NCBI GenBank assembly: GCA_007753915.1
Contig: CP036352.1
Location: forward strand, 2,418,001-2,482,000
Source: Phycisphaerae bacterium RAS2
GTDB taxonomy: Bacteria > Planctomycetota > Phycisphaerae > UBA1845 > UTPLA1
Direction: 5' to 3'
DNA: 64,000 bases
Position 1 is the first letter of the stretch. Each line of letters starts with the position of its first letter. Below are positions 28,344-36,993 of this stretch, one piece after another. A program made the translations under genes and the position numbers. Below the pieces are notes generated by a model. The model saw only the letters and a list, made by a program, of their open reading frames with translations, made no database searches and had not been told where the DNA came from.

Positions 28344-30137
28344 TCATTTTACGTTTGACGCAAACTGTTCCATCTCCTTCGCAATCGCGGCGATCCGATC
28401 GTTTGCCGCTCCTCGAGCCGCCGCCAGATCGCGCGAGTCGATCCGCGCGAGAATGTAAAACTTGATCTTCGGCTCGGTGCCGCTTGGCCGGGCGATGACT
28501 TTCGTCCCGTCGTCGAGCGTGAAGATCAACACATCGCTCGGCGGCAGGTTGTAATGGCCAATGACCGTTCCCCGTCCGTCGCGAATCTCGTCCGACTTCA
28601 CGTCGCCGATGGACACGACCGGGCGGCCGGCGATTTGTTTTGGCGGAGCGATTCGCAAGGACGCCATCAGCGCCGTGATGCGTGCCGCGCCGTCTGCACC
28701 GGGCATCGTGAAGCTCTTTGCGCCTTCCGCGTAATACCCGTGCATCAGGAACAGCTCATCAAGCAGGCCCGCGAGCGACTTGCTCTCCTTCGCCAGCACC
28801 GCCGCCAATTCCGCGAGCATCGCCGCTGACGTGACCGCGTCTTTGTCGCGCGTGAAGGTGCAGGGCATGTAGCCGTAGCTTTCTTCCGCGCCGAACAGAA
28901 ACTGTCGCGCGGGCTTGCCAGGCTCGCCGGCCTGCTCGTCCTTTCGAATGGCCTCTGCGATCCACTTGAAGCCTGTCAGCGTTTCAACGACTTGCACACC
29001 ATAGGATCGCGCGATCACTTTCATTAGGTCGCCCGACACGATGGTGGAGAGTACGACGCCGTTGGACGGCAGCTTGCCGCTGCGCTTCAACTGCTCGCAG
29101 ATGTACCAGGTCAGCAGCGCGGCGATGTGGTTGCCCGTCAGCAGACGATAATCGCCGCCGGCCTCGCGCACGGCGATGCCCATGCGATCGGCGTCGGGGT
29201 CGGTAGCGAGGACCAGCTCGGCGTTCTCACGGCGAGCCAGGGCGAGTGCCATTTCAAATGCCGCGGGTTCTTCGGGGTTCGGTGATTTCACCGTGGGAAA
29301 CGCGCCATCGGGTTTCATTTGTTCGTTGACAAGGTGTACGCGCGAGAAACCTCGGCGAGCCAGGGCCTCGGGGATCAGCGTCGCGCCGGTCCCGTGCAAC
29401 GGCGTGTATACCACACCGGTCCGCGGGCCGAATTCGCGGCATGCTTCGGGATTCAAACAGGATGCCTGCACACAATCGAGAAACGCTTCGTCCAGGGCTC
29501 GCCCGATCATGCGGATCAAGCCCGTCGACTTCGCGGACTGGAAATCGCTCGATTTCACGTTCGAGAATGCCCCGACTCGGCGGACTTCGTCGATGATCTC
29601 GGCGTCGATCGGAGGCGTCACCTGCGCGCCGTCGTTCCAGTAGGCCTTGAAGCCGTTGTATTCGGGCGGGTTGTGACTGGCGGTGATAACGACGCCCGCC
29701 GTGCAACCGAGATGCCGCACAGCGAAGGACAACTGCGGCGTCGGGCGGAGCGCTTCGAACAGGTGCGCCGTGATGCCGTTGCCGGCCATGACGCACGCGA
29801 CACGCCGCGCGAAGGCCTCGCTGTTGTGACGACAATCGTATGCAATCGCGCAGCCGGCGCGTTTCGCCGCTTCGCCCTGCCGCGCGATCACGGCAGCCAG
29901 TCCCTGCGCAGCCGCGCCGACTGTGTAGACGTTCATGCGGTTGATGCCCGCGCCCATGATGCCGCGCAGGCCGCCCGTGCCAAACTCCAGGTCGCGATGA
30001 AAACGATCGGTCAGTTCGCGCTGGTCCCCGGCAGCGATTAATCGGCGAATCTCATCCTTGTCTGTCTCGGCAATCGCCGGGTCGGCCAGCCAGGCCTCGG
30101 CCCTGCGAAGAGCCGCATTTTCAATCTCGTTGTTCAT
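28344..30137 (-). CDS. Phosphoglucomutase / phosphomannomutase (alpha-D-phosphohexomutase)
   Basis: Interconverts hexose 1- and 6-phosphates. The 597-residue protein has the N-terminal FGTGGLRGIMGAGINRMN, the phosphoserine loop TASHNPPEYNGFKAYW, the metal loop ATDPDADRMG, the sugar-binding GAEESYGY and the phosphate-binding RPSGTEPKIKFY. Size and motif spacing match the PgcA / eukaryote-type PGM2 branch. ATG at 30137 (MNNEIEN) is favoured; ATG at 30146 would add three residues. It converges on the fbaB terminator and the pair shares carbon metabolism. Sugar specificity cannot be read from motifs alone. Confidence 0.95.
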   Translation of the reverse strand: MNNEIENAALRRAEAWLADPAIAETDKDEIRRLIAAGDQRELTDRFHRDLEFGTGGLRGIMGAGINRMNVYTVGAAAQGLAAVIARQGEAAKRAGCAIAYDCRHNSEAFARRVACVMAGNGITAHLFEALRPTPQLSFAVRHLGCTAGVVITASHNPPEYNGFKAYWNDGAQVTPPIDAEIIDEVRRVGAFSNVKSSDFQSAKSTGLIRMIGRALDEAFLDCVQASCLNPEACREFGPRTGVVYTPLHGTGATLIPEALARRGFSRVHLVNEQMKPDGAFPTVKSPNPEEPAAFEMALALARRENAELVLATDPDADRMGIAVREAGGDYRLLTGNHIAALLTWYICEQLKRSGKLPSNGVVLSTIVSGDLMKVIARSYGVQVVETLTGFKWIAEAIRKDEQAGEPGKPARQFLFGAEESYGYMPCTFTRDKDAVTSAAMLAELAAVLAKESKSLAGLLDELFLMHGYYAEGAKSFTMPGADGAARITALMASLRIAPPKQIAGRPVVSIGDVKSDEIRDGRGTVIGHYNLPPSDVLIFTLDDGTKVIARPSGTEPKIKFYILARIDSRDLAAARGAANDRIAAIAKEMEQFASNVK

Positions 30138-30263
30138 GGCTGGCATGATAAGGCAATTGAACAAAGTCCAAACCCGCCATGGCGGTATTGGTTGTGTTTG
30201 GGCCAATCCGCATCCGGGAGACGAACTTTCGCCGTGGCAGGCGAATCGGAATACTCCCGCGCC

Positions 30264-30292
30264 GGGAGCCTGCTCCCTGACGGCCGCGGCTC
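30264..30292. repeat. Copy of dispersed GCTCCCTGACGG repeat with adjoining hairpin
   Basis: GCTCCCTGACGGCCGCGGCTC at 30272-30292 (first 20 bases diagnostic) has related copies at 36546-36566 (reverse) and 42245-42265. It is preceded by GGGAGC (30264-30269), which pairs with GCTCCC (30272-30277). Confidence 0.6.
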
Positions 30293-30380
30293 GGACCGAA
30301 ACACTTTCGCCAGCAGAACCACTGGTCGCGGAAGGGTTGAACGCCGGGGCAGACCGCATAGAATACGGGTCCGACATCGC

Positions 30381-30453
30381 GGGCGATTAGCTCAGTTGGC
30401 AGAGCGTTCGGATCACACCCGAAAGGTCACAGGTTCAAGTCCTGTATCGCCCA
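30381..30453 (+). tRNA. tRNA-Val (CAC)
   Basis: Acceptor arms GGGCGAT and ATCGCCC pair perfectly. D arm GCTCAGTTGGCAGAGC, anticodon stem TTCGG/CCGAA with loop ATCACAC (anticodon CAC), and T arm ACAGGTTCAAGTCCTGT are all intact. The discriminator is A and the CCA end is not encoded. Confidence 0.96.
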
Positions 30454-30501
30454 GTCCCGCTTTCGCAGACCGGCCCAGCTCCGCCGGGGCAAGCGGCTAC
30501 G

Positions 30502-30584
30502 GCCGAAGTGGCGGAATGGCATACGCGCCGGTTTCAAAAACCGGTTCCCGTAAGGGATTGAGGGTTCGAGTCCCTCCTTCGGCA
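30502..30584 (+). tRNA. tRNA-Leu (CAA)
   Basis: Acceptor GCCGAAG pairs with CTTCGGC. The anticodon stem CCGGT/ACCGG encloses TTCAAAA, giving anticodon CAA. A long variable arm (TTCCCGTAAGGGATT) marks a class II tRNA, and the T arm GAGGGTTCGAGTCCCTC is perfect. The discriminator is A and CCA is not encoded. It is 48 bases after tRNA-Val, probably one transcript. Confidence 0.96.
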
Positions 30585-30792
30585 ATCTTTGCAGGTTCAC
30601 CCCCCTCCTTTCAATCGTTGCGCCGCCCGCCGTACCCATCACGCTTCGGTTCATGCTGATTCACTTTCATTGCGTTACTTCGACGCGAGGGCACGCCGAT
30701 TCGGGCTTATCTCCCGGTCGCAACCCCGCCGATGACACTGATGGAGTGATGCCGGTTTCAAGTCGTGCCACCGCCAGGGTTCTTAAATCGTG

Positions 30793-31992
30793 ATGTCCAT
30801 CTCCACCCAGTCCCGCTTGCGTTCCGGCGGGGGAAAACGGGCCATCAGTCTCCGCCGCCGCATCCTCTTCCTGTCAATCGTTTTCTTCGCGCTCGCCGCT
30901 GTGCTTGAGCTTGGCACGCGCGGGTACAACCGCCTCCGTACGGGTCGCTGGACCATCGGTGATCCGGAGCGTGCCGCGGTCAACGCGGGCCTCTACACGA
31001 GCAACATCTGGACCGGACAGATTCCACGGCCCGGAGCAATCGTGGAGTTTCCCGGCCGCAGCATCCACATCAATAGCATGGGCTTTCGTGGTTACGAATT
31101 TGCGCCACACAAGTCGGCGGGAACCGTCCGCATCGCCTGCCTCGGCGGCTCAACAACGTTTGACGTGAAAGTCAGCGACGATGCGCGCACGTGGCCGGCC
31201 CAGATGGAGGCCGTTCTTCGCGCGCGGCATGGAATCCGCAACATCGAAGTCATCAACGCGGCGACGTGCGGCTACTCACTTCAACGGTCGCTGATCGACC
31301 TGACGACGCGCGTGCTCGACGTGCGGCCTGACTGGATCATCTGCTACGCGGGCGTGAACGATCTCGCCGCGGCCCATCGACCCGACCACCAGGTCGGTCA
31401 GTCGCAATTCGCAACCATCACGCCGCTGGAGATTCCGTGGTATCGCCGGCTGATGGGCACGAGCGAATTCTGCAACGAAGTGGTGTCCCGCCTTCGGTAC
31501 GCCCGCCAGCTCAAGTACGGCAACTGGGAAGGCCGGCCGATCGAGCGAAGCGACGAACCGGATCCGAAGGGAATCGCCGCATTCGGCCGCAATCTTAAGA
31601 CACTTGTGGGAATATGCCGGGCCCACGACATCCGCCTGGCGCTGGTCACCGTGCGCACGGCTTACGCCCCGATGCAACCGATGGACGTGCAATTGGAACT
31701 GGCCCGCATGGACCTGATGGATCACTCCAACCTGTCGCTGCAGGGGCACTACCGGGGCTATGCGATGATCAACCAGGTGATTCGCGAGGTCGGCCGGGCC
31801 TACCAGGTGCCGGTGATCGACCAGGCGACGGCGCTGCCGGCGGGCGACATGCACTTCGCCGACTCGGTGCACTTCAACGATGCCGGCGCCGCGGCACTGG
31901 CGATGCTGGCGGCCGACGAGCTGGCCCCCCACCTCAAGCCCGCCACGCTGCCGGGCGAGCCGATCGTCGTCTCTCCGACTATCGCAGAATAA
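30793..31992 (+). CDS. SGNH/GDSL-type hydrolase, membrane-anchored
   Basis: A protein of about 399 residues. An N-terminal span (ILFLSIVFFALAAVLELGT, about 25-43) places the domain outside the cytoplasm. The SGNH blocks are visible: nucleophile Ser in CLGGSTTFD, oxyanion Gly in NAATCGYS, Asn in YAGVNDLAA, and the catalytic Asp/His in DSVHFNDAG. Such proteins act as esterases or O-acetyl-modifying enzymes on envelope or exopolysaccharides. A GTG three bases upstream is an equal start. Its 3' end overlaps the convergent small membrane gene by 14 bases. Confidence 0.85.
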   Translation: MSISTQSRLRSGGGKRAISLRRRILFLSIVFFALAAVLELGTRGYNRLRTGRWTIGDPERAAVNAGLYTSNIWTGQIPRPGAIVEFPGRSIHINSMGFRGYEFAPHKSAGTVRIACLGGSTTFDVKVSDDARTWPAQMEAVLRARHGIRNIEVINAATCGYSLQRSLIDLTTRVLDVRPDWIICYAGVNDLAAAHRPDHQVGQSQFATITPLEIPWYRRLMGTSEFCNEVVSRLRYARQLKYGNWEGRPIERSDEPDPKGIAAFGRNLKTLVGICRAHDIRLALVTVRTAYAPMQPMDVQLELARMDLMDHSNLSLQGHYRGYAMINQVIREVGRAYQVPVIDQATALPAGDMHFADSVHFNDAGAAALAMLAADELAPHLKPATLPGEPIVVSPTIAE

Positions 31993-32425
31993 GAAGCGCC
32001 GCGAGCGAGGCGACGGCGACGAGGCTCAAGATCGTCGCGGCGATCGTCTGCCGGCGCGATTGCTTCGCGCGATGCCGCAATAGACTGGCATGCGCATCGC
32101 GGATCAAGGCCTGCCATTCTGACGCACTGGGCGACCGGGCCAGTTCAATCTTCACACCGGCAGCATCCCATCGATCCATATCGGCGTGATTCTTCCAGAC
32201 CATCTCCCAAAGCGCGTCGAGATCCGCGAACAACACAGTCGCGAACCGCCCAGTCGACAACTCGCTGTTCAGTTCGTCGTCGTCCTTGATCTCAAACCAC
32301 GCAGGCTCGCCCTCCGATCGCATGGACAAGTATCGCAGAAGTGCGTCCTGGCCGGCCGCATCGCTCGCCCGGCGCGCGGCGAGTTGCCCTCTCGATTGTT
32401 GCACGCCGGTGCTCGAGTTGTTCAT
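31979..32425 (-). CDS. Small membrane protein with C-terminal anchor, unknown function
   Basis: A 148-residue protein with a single C-terminal hydrophobic segment (TIAATILSLVAVASLAALLIL, about 127-147) directly at the end, a tail-anchor topology with the bulk in the cytoplasm. The soluble part is acidic in the middle (EIKDDDELNSEL). I recognise no family. Its ATG overlaps the stop of the CPBP protease gene as ATGA, so the two are coupled. A role with the protease and the acyltransferase upstream is suggested only by this coupling. Confidence 0.7.
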   Translation of the reverse strand: MNNSSTGVQQSRGQLAARRASDAAGQDALLRYLSMRSEGEPAWFEIKDDDELNSELSTGRFATVLFADLDALWEMVWKNHADMDRWDAAGVKIELARSPSASEWQALIRDAHASLLRHRAKQSRRQTIAATILSLVAVASLAALLILR

Positions 32426-33222
32426 GGGGCAATGCCTCCGAAGGCATGATGCACGATGGCGGTCAGCGTGACGAGCGCCGCGATACCGACCACGCCGGCA
32501 AAGGGAAAAATGCTCGCACCGGTGAGCCACGCCGGCCCGGCATAGCGGACAAACGGCCGCACACCCATGATGACGAGAATGCCGCCTGCATGCAGCCCGG
32601 CCGCGAGCCAAAGCGAACCGGTTTCGAGAAATGCGACGCCCAACAAGACACCGAGGGCAATGTGACCGGGAAACGTCCAATGGCGCTTCACTGCACGGAC
32701 GTAGTGCGCGATGGCAAAGACCAACGCGCTGATTGCGACGGCCGAGCCCGGCGACCAATTTGAGCGGAGCAGGTCCGCCATGAGTACACCGCGAAACAAA
32801 AACTCCTCAACGAAGGCGCCAAACATCGCCGTCGGCCCAAGCAGAACGAGGCGGCGAATCCATTTCTTCCGCGCGTGATGAACCTCGACCACAAGCCGCT
32901 GCGTGGCAAGCCAGATCACGAACAGCACAGACAGGAACAGTGCCGCCGATGCGACACCGTAGCCGAAGTGTTCCGCGGCCGGCGCCGGAGGGAGCAAGCG
33001 ACCGTAGTACGCAATGATCGCTTCGCCACGCACGACCGGGTACAACACGATGACCGCAAGCAGGCCAACCTGCGTCGCAATGCGCACGGCCAGACGCAGG
33101 TGCTTCGCGCCTCCGCGAGAATCAATACGCCAACGAAGGGGTTGTCGCGCCGCTGCCAGGCAGACGGACTGCACCGACCAAAGCACGATGGGAATCGCCA
33201 GGAGCATGAGCACAGCGGTCAT
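32422..33222 (-). CDS. CPBP-family intramembrane glutamic protease
   Basis: A 266-residue polytopic membrane protein. The three CPBP (Abi) motifs are present: EExxxR as VEEFLFRG near 138-145, FxxxH as FAIAH near 170, and a later histidine in AAGLHAGG near 208. The family includes Rce1-like CAAX proteases and bacteriocin self-immunity proteins. It is the middle gene of an operon coupled by ATGA overlaps on both sides, between an LPLAT-like acyltransferase and a small anchored protein, suggesting a role in envelope lipid or protein processing. Substrate unknown. Confidence 0.88.
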   Translation of the reverse strand: MTAVLMLLAIPIVLWSVQSVCLAAARQPLRWRIDSRGGAKHLRLAVRIATQVGLLAVIVLYPVVRGEAIIAYYGRLLPPAPAAEHFGYGVASAALFLSVLFVIWLATQRLVVEVHHARKKWIRRLVLLGPTAMFGAFVEEFLFRGVLMADLLRSNWSPGSAVAISALVFAIAHYVRAVKRHWTFPGHIALGVLLGVAFLETGSLWLAAGLHAGGILVIMGVRPFVRYAGPAWLTGASIFPFAGVVGIAALVTLTAIVHHAFGGIAP

Positions 33223-34319
33223 GGCGCGACGCTCCCGATGTTCGCCAACACATTCGAATTGGATGACATTGAATGGGGCACCGGCGTCAGCGCAACGTAT
33301 CGCTCATCCGTGCCCTGGAACACTCGCGTCCAGCGGCTGTCGCCCCAGAGAAACCACGCATCGGGCGACGCTCGCAGGAACCGCTCGAATCCACCCGCCC
33401 ACTGCTGCATCGCCGCCGCCAATCCGGCCTTGCGCCCGCCCTCGGCGCGCGATTTCGCGCGGACCTCAATTGGCGCCTCGGCATACAAAACCTGTCGGCC
33501 GTTCTCGATTCGCCCGAACAACGGAATCAACGGCGCGTCGGCCAGCATCGCAATCGACGCCGGACCGCTCGGCAAATACATGCGGCGGCCAAGCAGATCC
33601 ACCGGTACGCCCTTGTCGGATTTCTGCGCGATGTCGGGCGTCATGACCAGCGCGGCCCCGCGCTGCAAAGCCTCGACGCACGCGGCCGCGCGGCTCGTCG
33701 GGTCGGAGGCCGTTGGTTGCTCGATGATGAGCGGTAATCTTGCCGCGTCACACCAGATGCGCTTGAGCCGCAAGCGCCGCGCGTCGGCCGTCCAGCGCAG
33801 GTAAACGCTGATCGGCGTCTGTTGATTGAGCCGGGCGAGCGTGAGGAGAAAGTTGCACGTGTGCGCCGCAGCGACGATCGCACCCCGTCCAGCCGATAGC
33901 GCCTCGCTGATGATCACGGTCGATGGATCAAGTTCGATGTGCCGGGCGGCCAATTCAGCCACGCGCTCGGGTCGGCGCTGATGTTTGAAGACCATCGCCG
34001 AACACGCAAGATGCAGCCCGACCTGATCGAAGTACGCAGCAGCGGCATCGGGCCAGTTGACACCCGCGGCGAGGAGATTTCGCCGAACGAGCGATCCGAG
34101 TTTCGGCACGTGCGGCCCCAACTTCGCAATCGCGCAACCCGTGACACGAATGAGACCGGCGGGCAGAATCGGCGCGCAGGCACACGCGGCGTTCGTCGCC
34201 TGACTCGTAAACCACCGTCGAAGGCCGCGGGCGGAGATCGGAAGCCTCCCTGCGATAACGTGGAGCGCGGCGAATTGCGCTCGTGGCGATTCAGTCGATA
34301 TTTTAGAGGCCCAACGCAC
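33219..34319 (-). CDS. LpxL/HtrB-like lysophospholipid acyltransferase, atypical active site
   Basis: About 366 residues, similar in layout to lipid A lauroyl/myristoyl acyltransferases. The catalytic HxxxxE motif reads H153-TCNF-L158, so the histidine is kept but the glutamate is lost. Later conserved parts such as GAALVMTPDIAQ and PSGPASIAMLADAPLIP (the place of the usual pocket-lining block) are present, and the C-terminal WFLWGDSRWTR matches the family's W(I/L)W-x-HRRW region. The start is uncertain: no ATG fits, and GTG 34319 is the best in-frame candidate. Its end overlaps the CPBP gene as ATGA. One of three such proteins in this window. Confidence 0.75.
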   Translation of the reverse strand: MRWASKISTESPRAQFAALHVIAGRLPISARGLRRWFTSQATNAACACAPILPAGLIRVTGCAIAKLGPHVPKLGSLVRRNLLAAGVNWPDAAAAYFDQVGLHLACSAMVFKHQRRPERVAELAARHIELDPSTVIISEALSAGRGAIVAAAHTCNFLLTLARLNQQTPISVYLRWTADARRLRLKRIWCDAARLPLIIEQPTASDPTSRAAACVEALQRGAALVMTPDIAQKSDKGVPVDLLGRRMYLPSGPASIAMLADAPLIPLFGRIENGRQVLYAEAPIEVRAKSRAEGGRKAGLAAAMQQWAGGFERFLRASPDAWFLWGDSRWTRVFQGTDERYVALTPVPHSMSSNSNVLANIGSVAP

Positions 34320-34430
34320 GTCTCTCAATTCGCATGGAAGCCGGTTCTGTCCTGATGAATTGATCCGGTTAGAATCTTCGCCTTCCGGTTTGCGAGCCTT
34401 TTTCGAAATCCCATTGGAGGAGCGTTTTCC

Positions 34431-36500
34431 ATGTTCCGCTGCATCGTCCGCCGATTCGTCGTCGCACTGTTTCCGCTTGTCGCCTTGGCAGCATCGGCCG
34501 CCGCCGAGCCGCACCCGTTCAGCATTCATGACATGCTGGCCATGAAGCGAATCGGTGTGCCGGTCCTGTCGCCCGATGAACAGCGCATCGTGTTCACGCT
34601 CCGTACGACCGACCTCGATGCCAACAAGGGCCGCACCGATCTCTGGATCGTCGGCGTGGACGGCGAGAATCTGCGCCAGCTCACCTCCCACCCCGACGCC
34701 GACGGCAGCCCGCAATGGAGTCGCGACGGCAAGTTCATCTACTTCCTCTCCACGCGCGGCGGGTCATCGCAGGTGTGGCGCATGTCGCCCGACGGCGGCG
34801 AGGCGACGCAGGTCACCAGTCAACCTCTCGACGTCGCGGGGTTTCTGCTTTCGCCCGACGGCAAGCGTCTGGCCATCGCGATGGAAGTCTATCCCGATCT
34901 GCGCAAGCCGGCCCAGACCAAGGCCCGGCTCGACGAAGAAGCGAAGAAAAAGACGAGCGGGCGTGTGTACGACCGTCTCTTTTTCCGCCACTGGGACACC
35001 TGGAAGGACGGCCGTCGCTCGCATTTGTTCATCGTTCCGGTCGATGAGAAGGGTCGCGCCGTCGATGACGAAGTGGTGGACATCACAGCGGGTATGGACG
35101 CCGACATCCCCAGCAAACCGTTCGGCGGCATGGAGGAAATTGCCTTCTCACACGATAGCAGCGAGATTGTGTTCGCCGCCCGCGATGTCGGCCGTACGGA
35201 GGCCTGGTCAACGAACCTCGACCTTTTCGTCGCGACGGTTGACGGAAAGAGCCAGCCGCGTCGGCTCACGAAGGAGAACGAGGCGCTGGACACGTCACCC
35301 GTCTTCTCGCCCGACGGCAAGGCGCTCGCATACCTCGCGATGTCGCGCCCGGGATACGAGGCTGATCGGCAGCGGATCATGATGATGGATTGGCCCGGCG
35401 GAAAGCCGATGGTTCTGGCGGAGTCGTGGGATCGCTCGGCGTCGGAGATTGCCTGGGCGGCCGATGGGCGCAGCCTGTTCGTCACGGCGCAGAACATCGG
35501 GCAGCATTCGTTGTTTCACATTGATCTCGTGACGCAGGAGGTCAAGCCGATCGTGTGGGAAGGCACCGTACACAATCCAATGCCGGCGAAGGATCGCGTG
35601 TACTACACGCTGAACAGTCTCACATCGCCCGCCGAATTGATGAGCACGTCGCTCGCGGGGAAGGACGTCCGCGCGGTGACGAAGATCAACGCGCCGATGC
35701 TGGCGGAGGCGAAGCTCGGCGATCCGGAACAGTTCGCCTTCGAGGGCGCGGGCGGCGATCAGGTCTATGCGTATGTCGTCAAACCGGCGGATTTCGACCC
35801 GGGTAAAAAATACCCCGTCGCGTTTCTCATCCACGGCGGGCCGCAAGGCTCCTTCGGCAACGACTTTCACTATCGCTGGAACCCGCAGGCCTACGCCGGC
35901 GCGGGCTATGCGGCTGTCATGGTCGATTTCCACGGTTCGACGGGATACGGGCAGGCATTTTGCGATGCGATCCGCGGAGACTGGGGCGGCAAGCCGCTGG
36001 AGGACTTGAAGAAGGGGCTGGACGCAGCGATCAAACGCTACCCGTGGATGGACGGCGATCGCGTCGCGGCGCTCGGGGCGTCGTACGGCGGGTACATGAT
36101 CAACTGGATCGCCGGCAACTGGCCGGATCGCTTCAAATGTCTTGTTTGCCACGACGGGAATCTCTGCGAGCGGCTGGCGTACTTCGATACCGAGGAGCTT
36201 TGGTTCCCCGAGTGGGATCACATGGGCAATCCGTGGGAGAACCCGGATCACTATGACAAGCACAACCCGATCAACCATGTCGGCAAGTGGAAGACGCCGA
36301 TGCTGGTGATCCACGGCGGACTGGATTACCGCGTAGTCGATACGCAGGGCATGTCGACGTTCACCGCGCTCCAGCGCCGCGGCATCCCGAGTAAGTTTCT
36401 GTACTTCCCCGATGAGAATCACTGGGTGCTCAAGCCGGCGAACAGCATTTTGTGGCACGAGACGGTGATTGGCTGGCTGGATCAGTGGACGAAGGAATGA
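34431..36500 (+). CDS. Secreted S9-family serine peptidase (DPP5/acylaminoacyl peptidase-like)
   Basis: A 689-residue exported prolyl-oligopeptidase-type enzyme. Residues 1-25 are a signal peptide ending AASAAAEPHP. Residues 30-410 contain WD40-like beta-propeller repeats (LSPDEQRIVFT, WSRDGKFIYFL, LSPDGKRLAIA, FSPDGKALAYL). The C-terminal alpha/beta hydrolase domain has the nucleophile in GASYGGYM, Asp in HGGLDYRV and His in DENHWVL. Length and motifs match dipeptidyl-peptidase 5-like enzymes that trim dipeptides in the periplasm, consistent with the peptide-transport genes 15 kb downstream. Its TGA runs straight into an octamer repeat array. Confidence 0.93.
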   Translation: MFRCIVRRFVVALFPLVALAASAAAEPHPFSIHDMLAMKRIGVPVLSPDEQRIVFTLRTTDLDANKGRTDLWIVGVDGENLRQLTSHPDADGSPQWSRDGKFIYFLSTRGGSSQVWRMSPDGGEATQVTSQPLDVAGFLLSPDGKRLAIAMEVYPDLRKPAQTKARLDEEAKKKTSGRVYDRLFFRHWDTWKDGRRSHLFIVPVDEKGRAVDDEVVDITAGMDADIPSKPFGGMEEIAFSHDSSEIVFAARDVGRTEAWSTNLDLFVATVDGKSQPRRLTKENEALDTSPVFSPDGKALAYLAMSRPGYEADRQRIMMMDWPGGKPMVLAESWDRSASEIAWAADGRSLFVTAQNIGQHSLFHIDLVTQEVKPIVWEGTVHNPMPAKDRVYYTLNSLTSPAELMSTSLAGKDVRAVTKINAPMLAEAKLGDPEQFAFEGAGGDQVYAYVVKPADFDPGKKYPVAFLIHGGPQGSFGNDFHYRWNPQAYAGAGYAAVMVDFHGSTGYGQAFCDAIRGDWGGKPLEDLKKGLDAAIKRYPWMDGDRVAALGASYGGYMINWIAGNWPDRFKCLVCHDGNLCERLAYFDTEELWFPEWDHMGNPWENPDHYDKHNPINHVGKWKTPMLVIHGGLDYRVVDTQGMSTFTALQRRGIPSKFLYFPDENHWVLKPANSILWHETVIGWLDQWTKE

Positions 36501-36539
36501 AACGTCGAAACGTCGCAACGTCAAAACGTCTAAAAGTCG
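36500..36539 (+). repeat. Octamer tandem array at the 3' end of the S9 peptidase gene
   Basis: Five consecutive 8-mers: AAACGTCG, AAACGTCG, CAACGTCA, AAACGTCT, AAAAGTCG. The first base is the last base of the TGA stop codon. A similar array sits in mirror position after the convergent TIR-like gene. Confidence 0.85.
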
Positions 36540-36992
36540 AAATCAGAGCGGCGACCGTCAGGGAGCGGGTGTGCTGCCTTAAGCCGAGCAGTACGTAGGG
36601 TGCGTCCTCGACGCACCATGGGGTCGCCTCACTGCTGCTGACTGATTGGGCGTTGGGTGGGCATTGCCCGCCATCGTTGACTCGCCGTTCACGCCGGCTC
36701 GCGCCTAATAGATAATTGCAAAACGGTTCATCGCCGCGACCATACGGGGACCAGCGTCGCGAGCCCTTTCGAGCCGGGTCAGTCATGACCCGGAAAGCAG
36801 ACGATTCCGTTTCGCCGATTCTGTTCCACTGAATCCGTCCCGCCGATTCGATTCCGCTGAATCCATTCCGCCGCATGACTGCGGCGGCTCGGACTGTTGC
36901 GGCGGCGTGCTGCGCCACCTTACCGGTTCGGGCGGATGCGCGCATCCCCAATTCGATGTCTTGACGTTTCGACTTTTCGACGTTTGGTCGTT
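36501..36992. other. Repeat-rich intergenic region between convergent genes
   Basis: About 490 bases with no supported gene. It holds octamer arrays at both ends, a reverse copy of the GCTCCCTGACGG family (36546-36566), palindrome GGTGCGTC-CTC-GACGCACC (36599-36617), palindrome GGTGGGCATTGCCCGCC (36656-36672), palindrome CCGGGTCA-GTCA-TGACCCGG (36774-36793), and a 28-bp tandem duplication (36815-36870). No intrinsic terminator with a T tract is evident. Confidence 0.75.
36815..36870. repeat. 28-bp tandem duplication, two imperfect copies
   Basis: Units at 36815-36842 and 36843-36870 share CCGATTC, TTCC, CTGAATCC and TCCCG/TTCCG blocks, with about six differences. A partial related segment (CGATTCCG) precedes them. 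Confidence 0.7.
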
Positions 36993-36993
36993 T
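36954..36993 (-). repeat. Octamer tandem array at the 3' end of the TIR-like gene
   Basis: Read on the minus strand from 36993: AAACGACC, AAACGTCG, AAAAGTCG, AAACGTCA, AGACATCG. The first A is the last base of the TGA stop of the leftward TIR-like gene, mirroring the array after the S9 peptidase. Confidence 0.85.

Noticed and set aside
36500-36993. CRISPR-like array
   Set aside because: The units are 8 bp without spacers and sit on stop codons; there are no cas genes.
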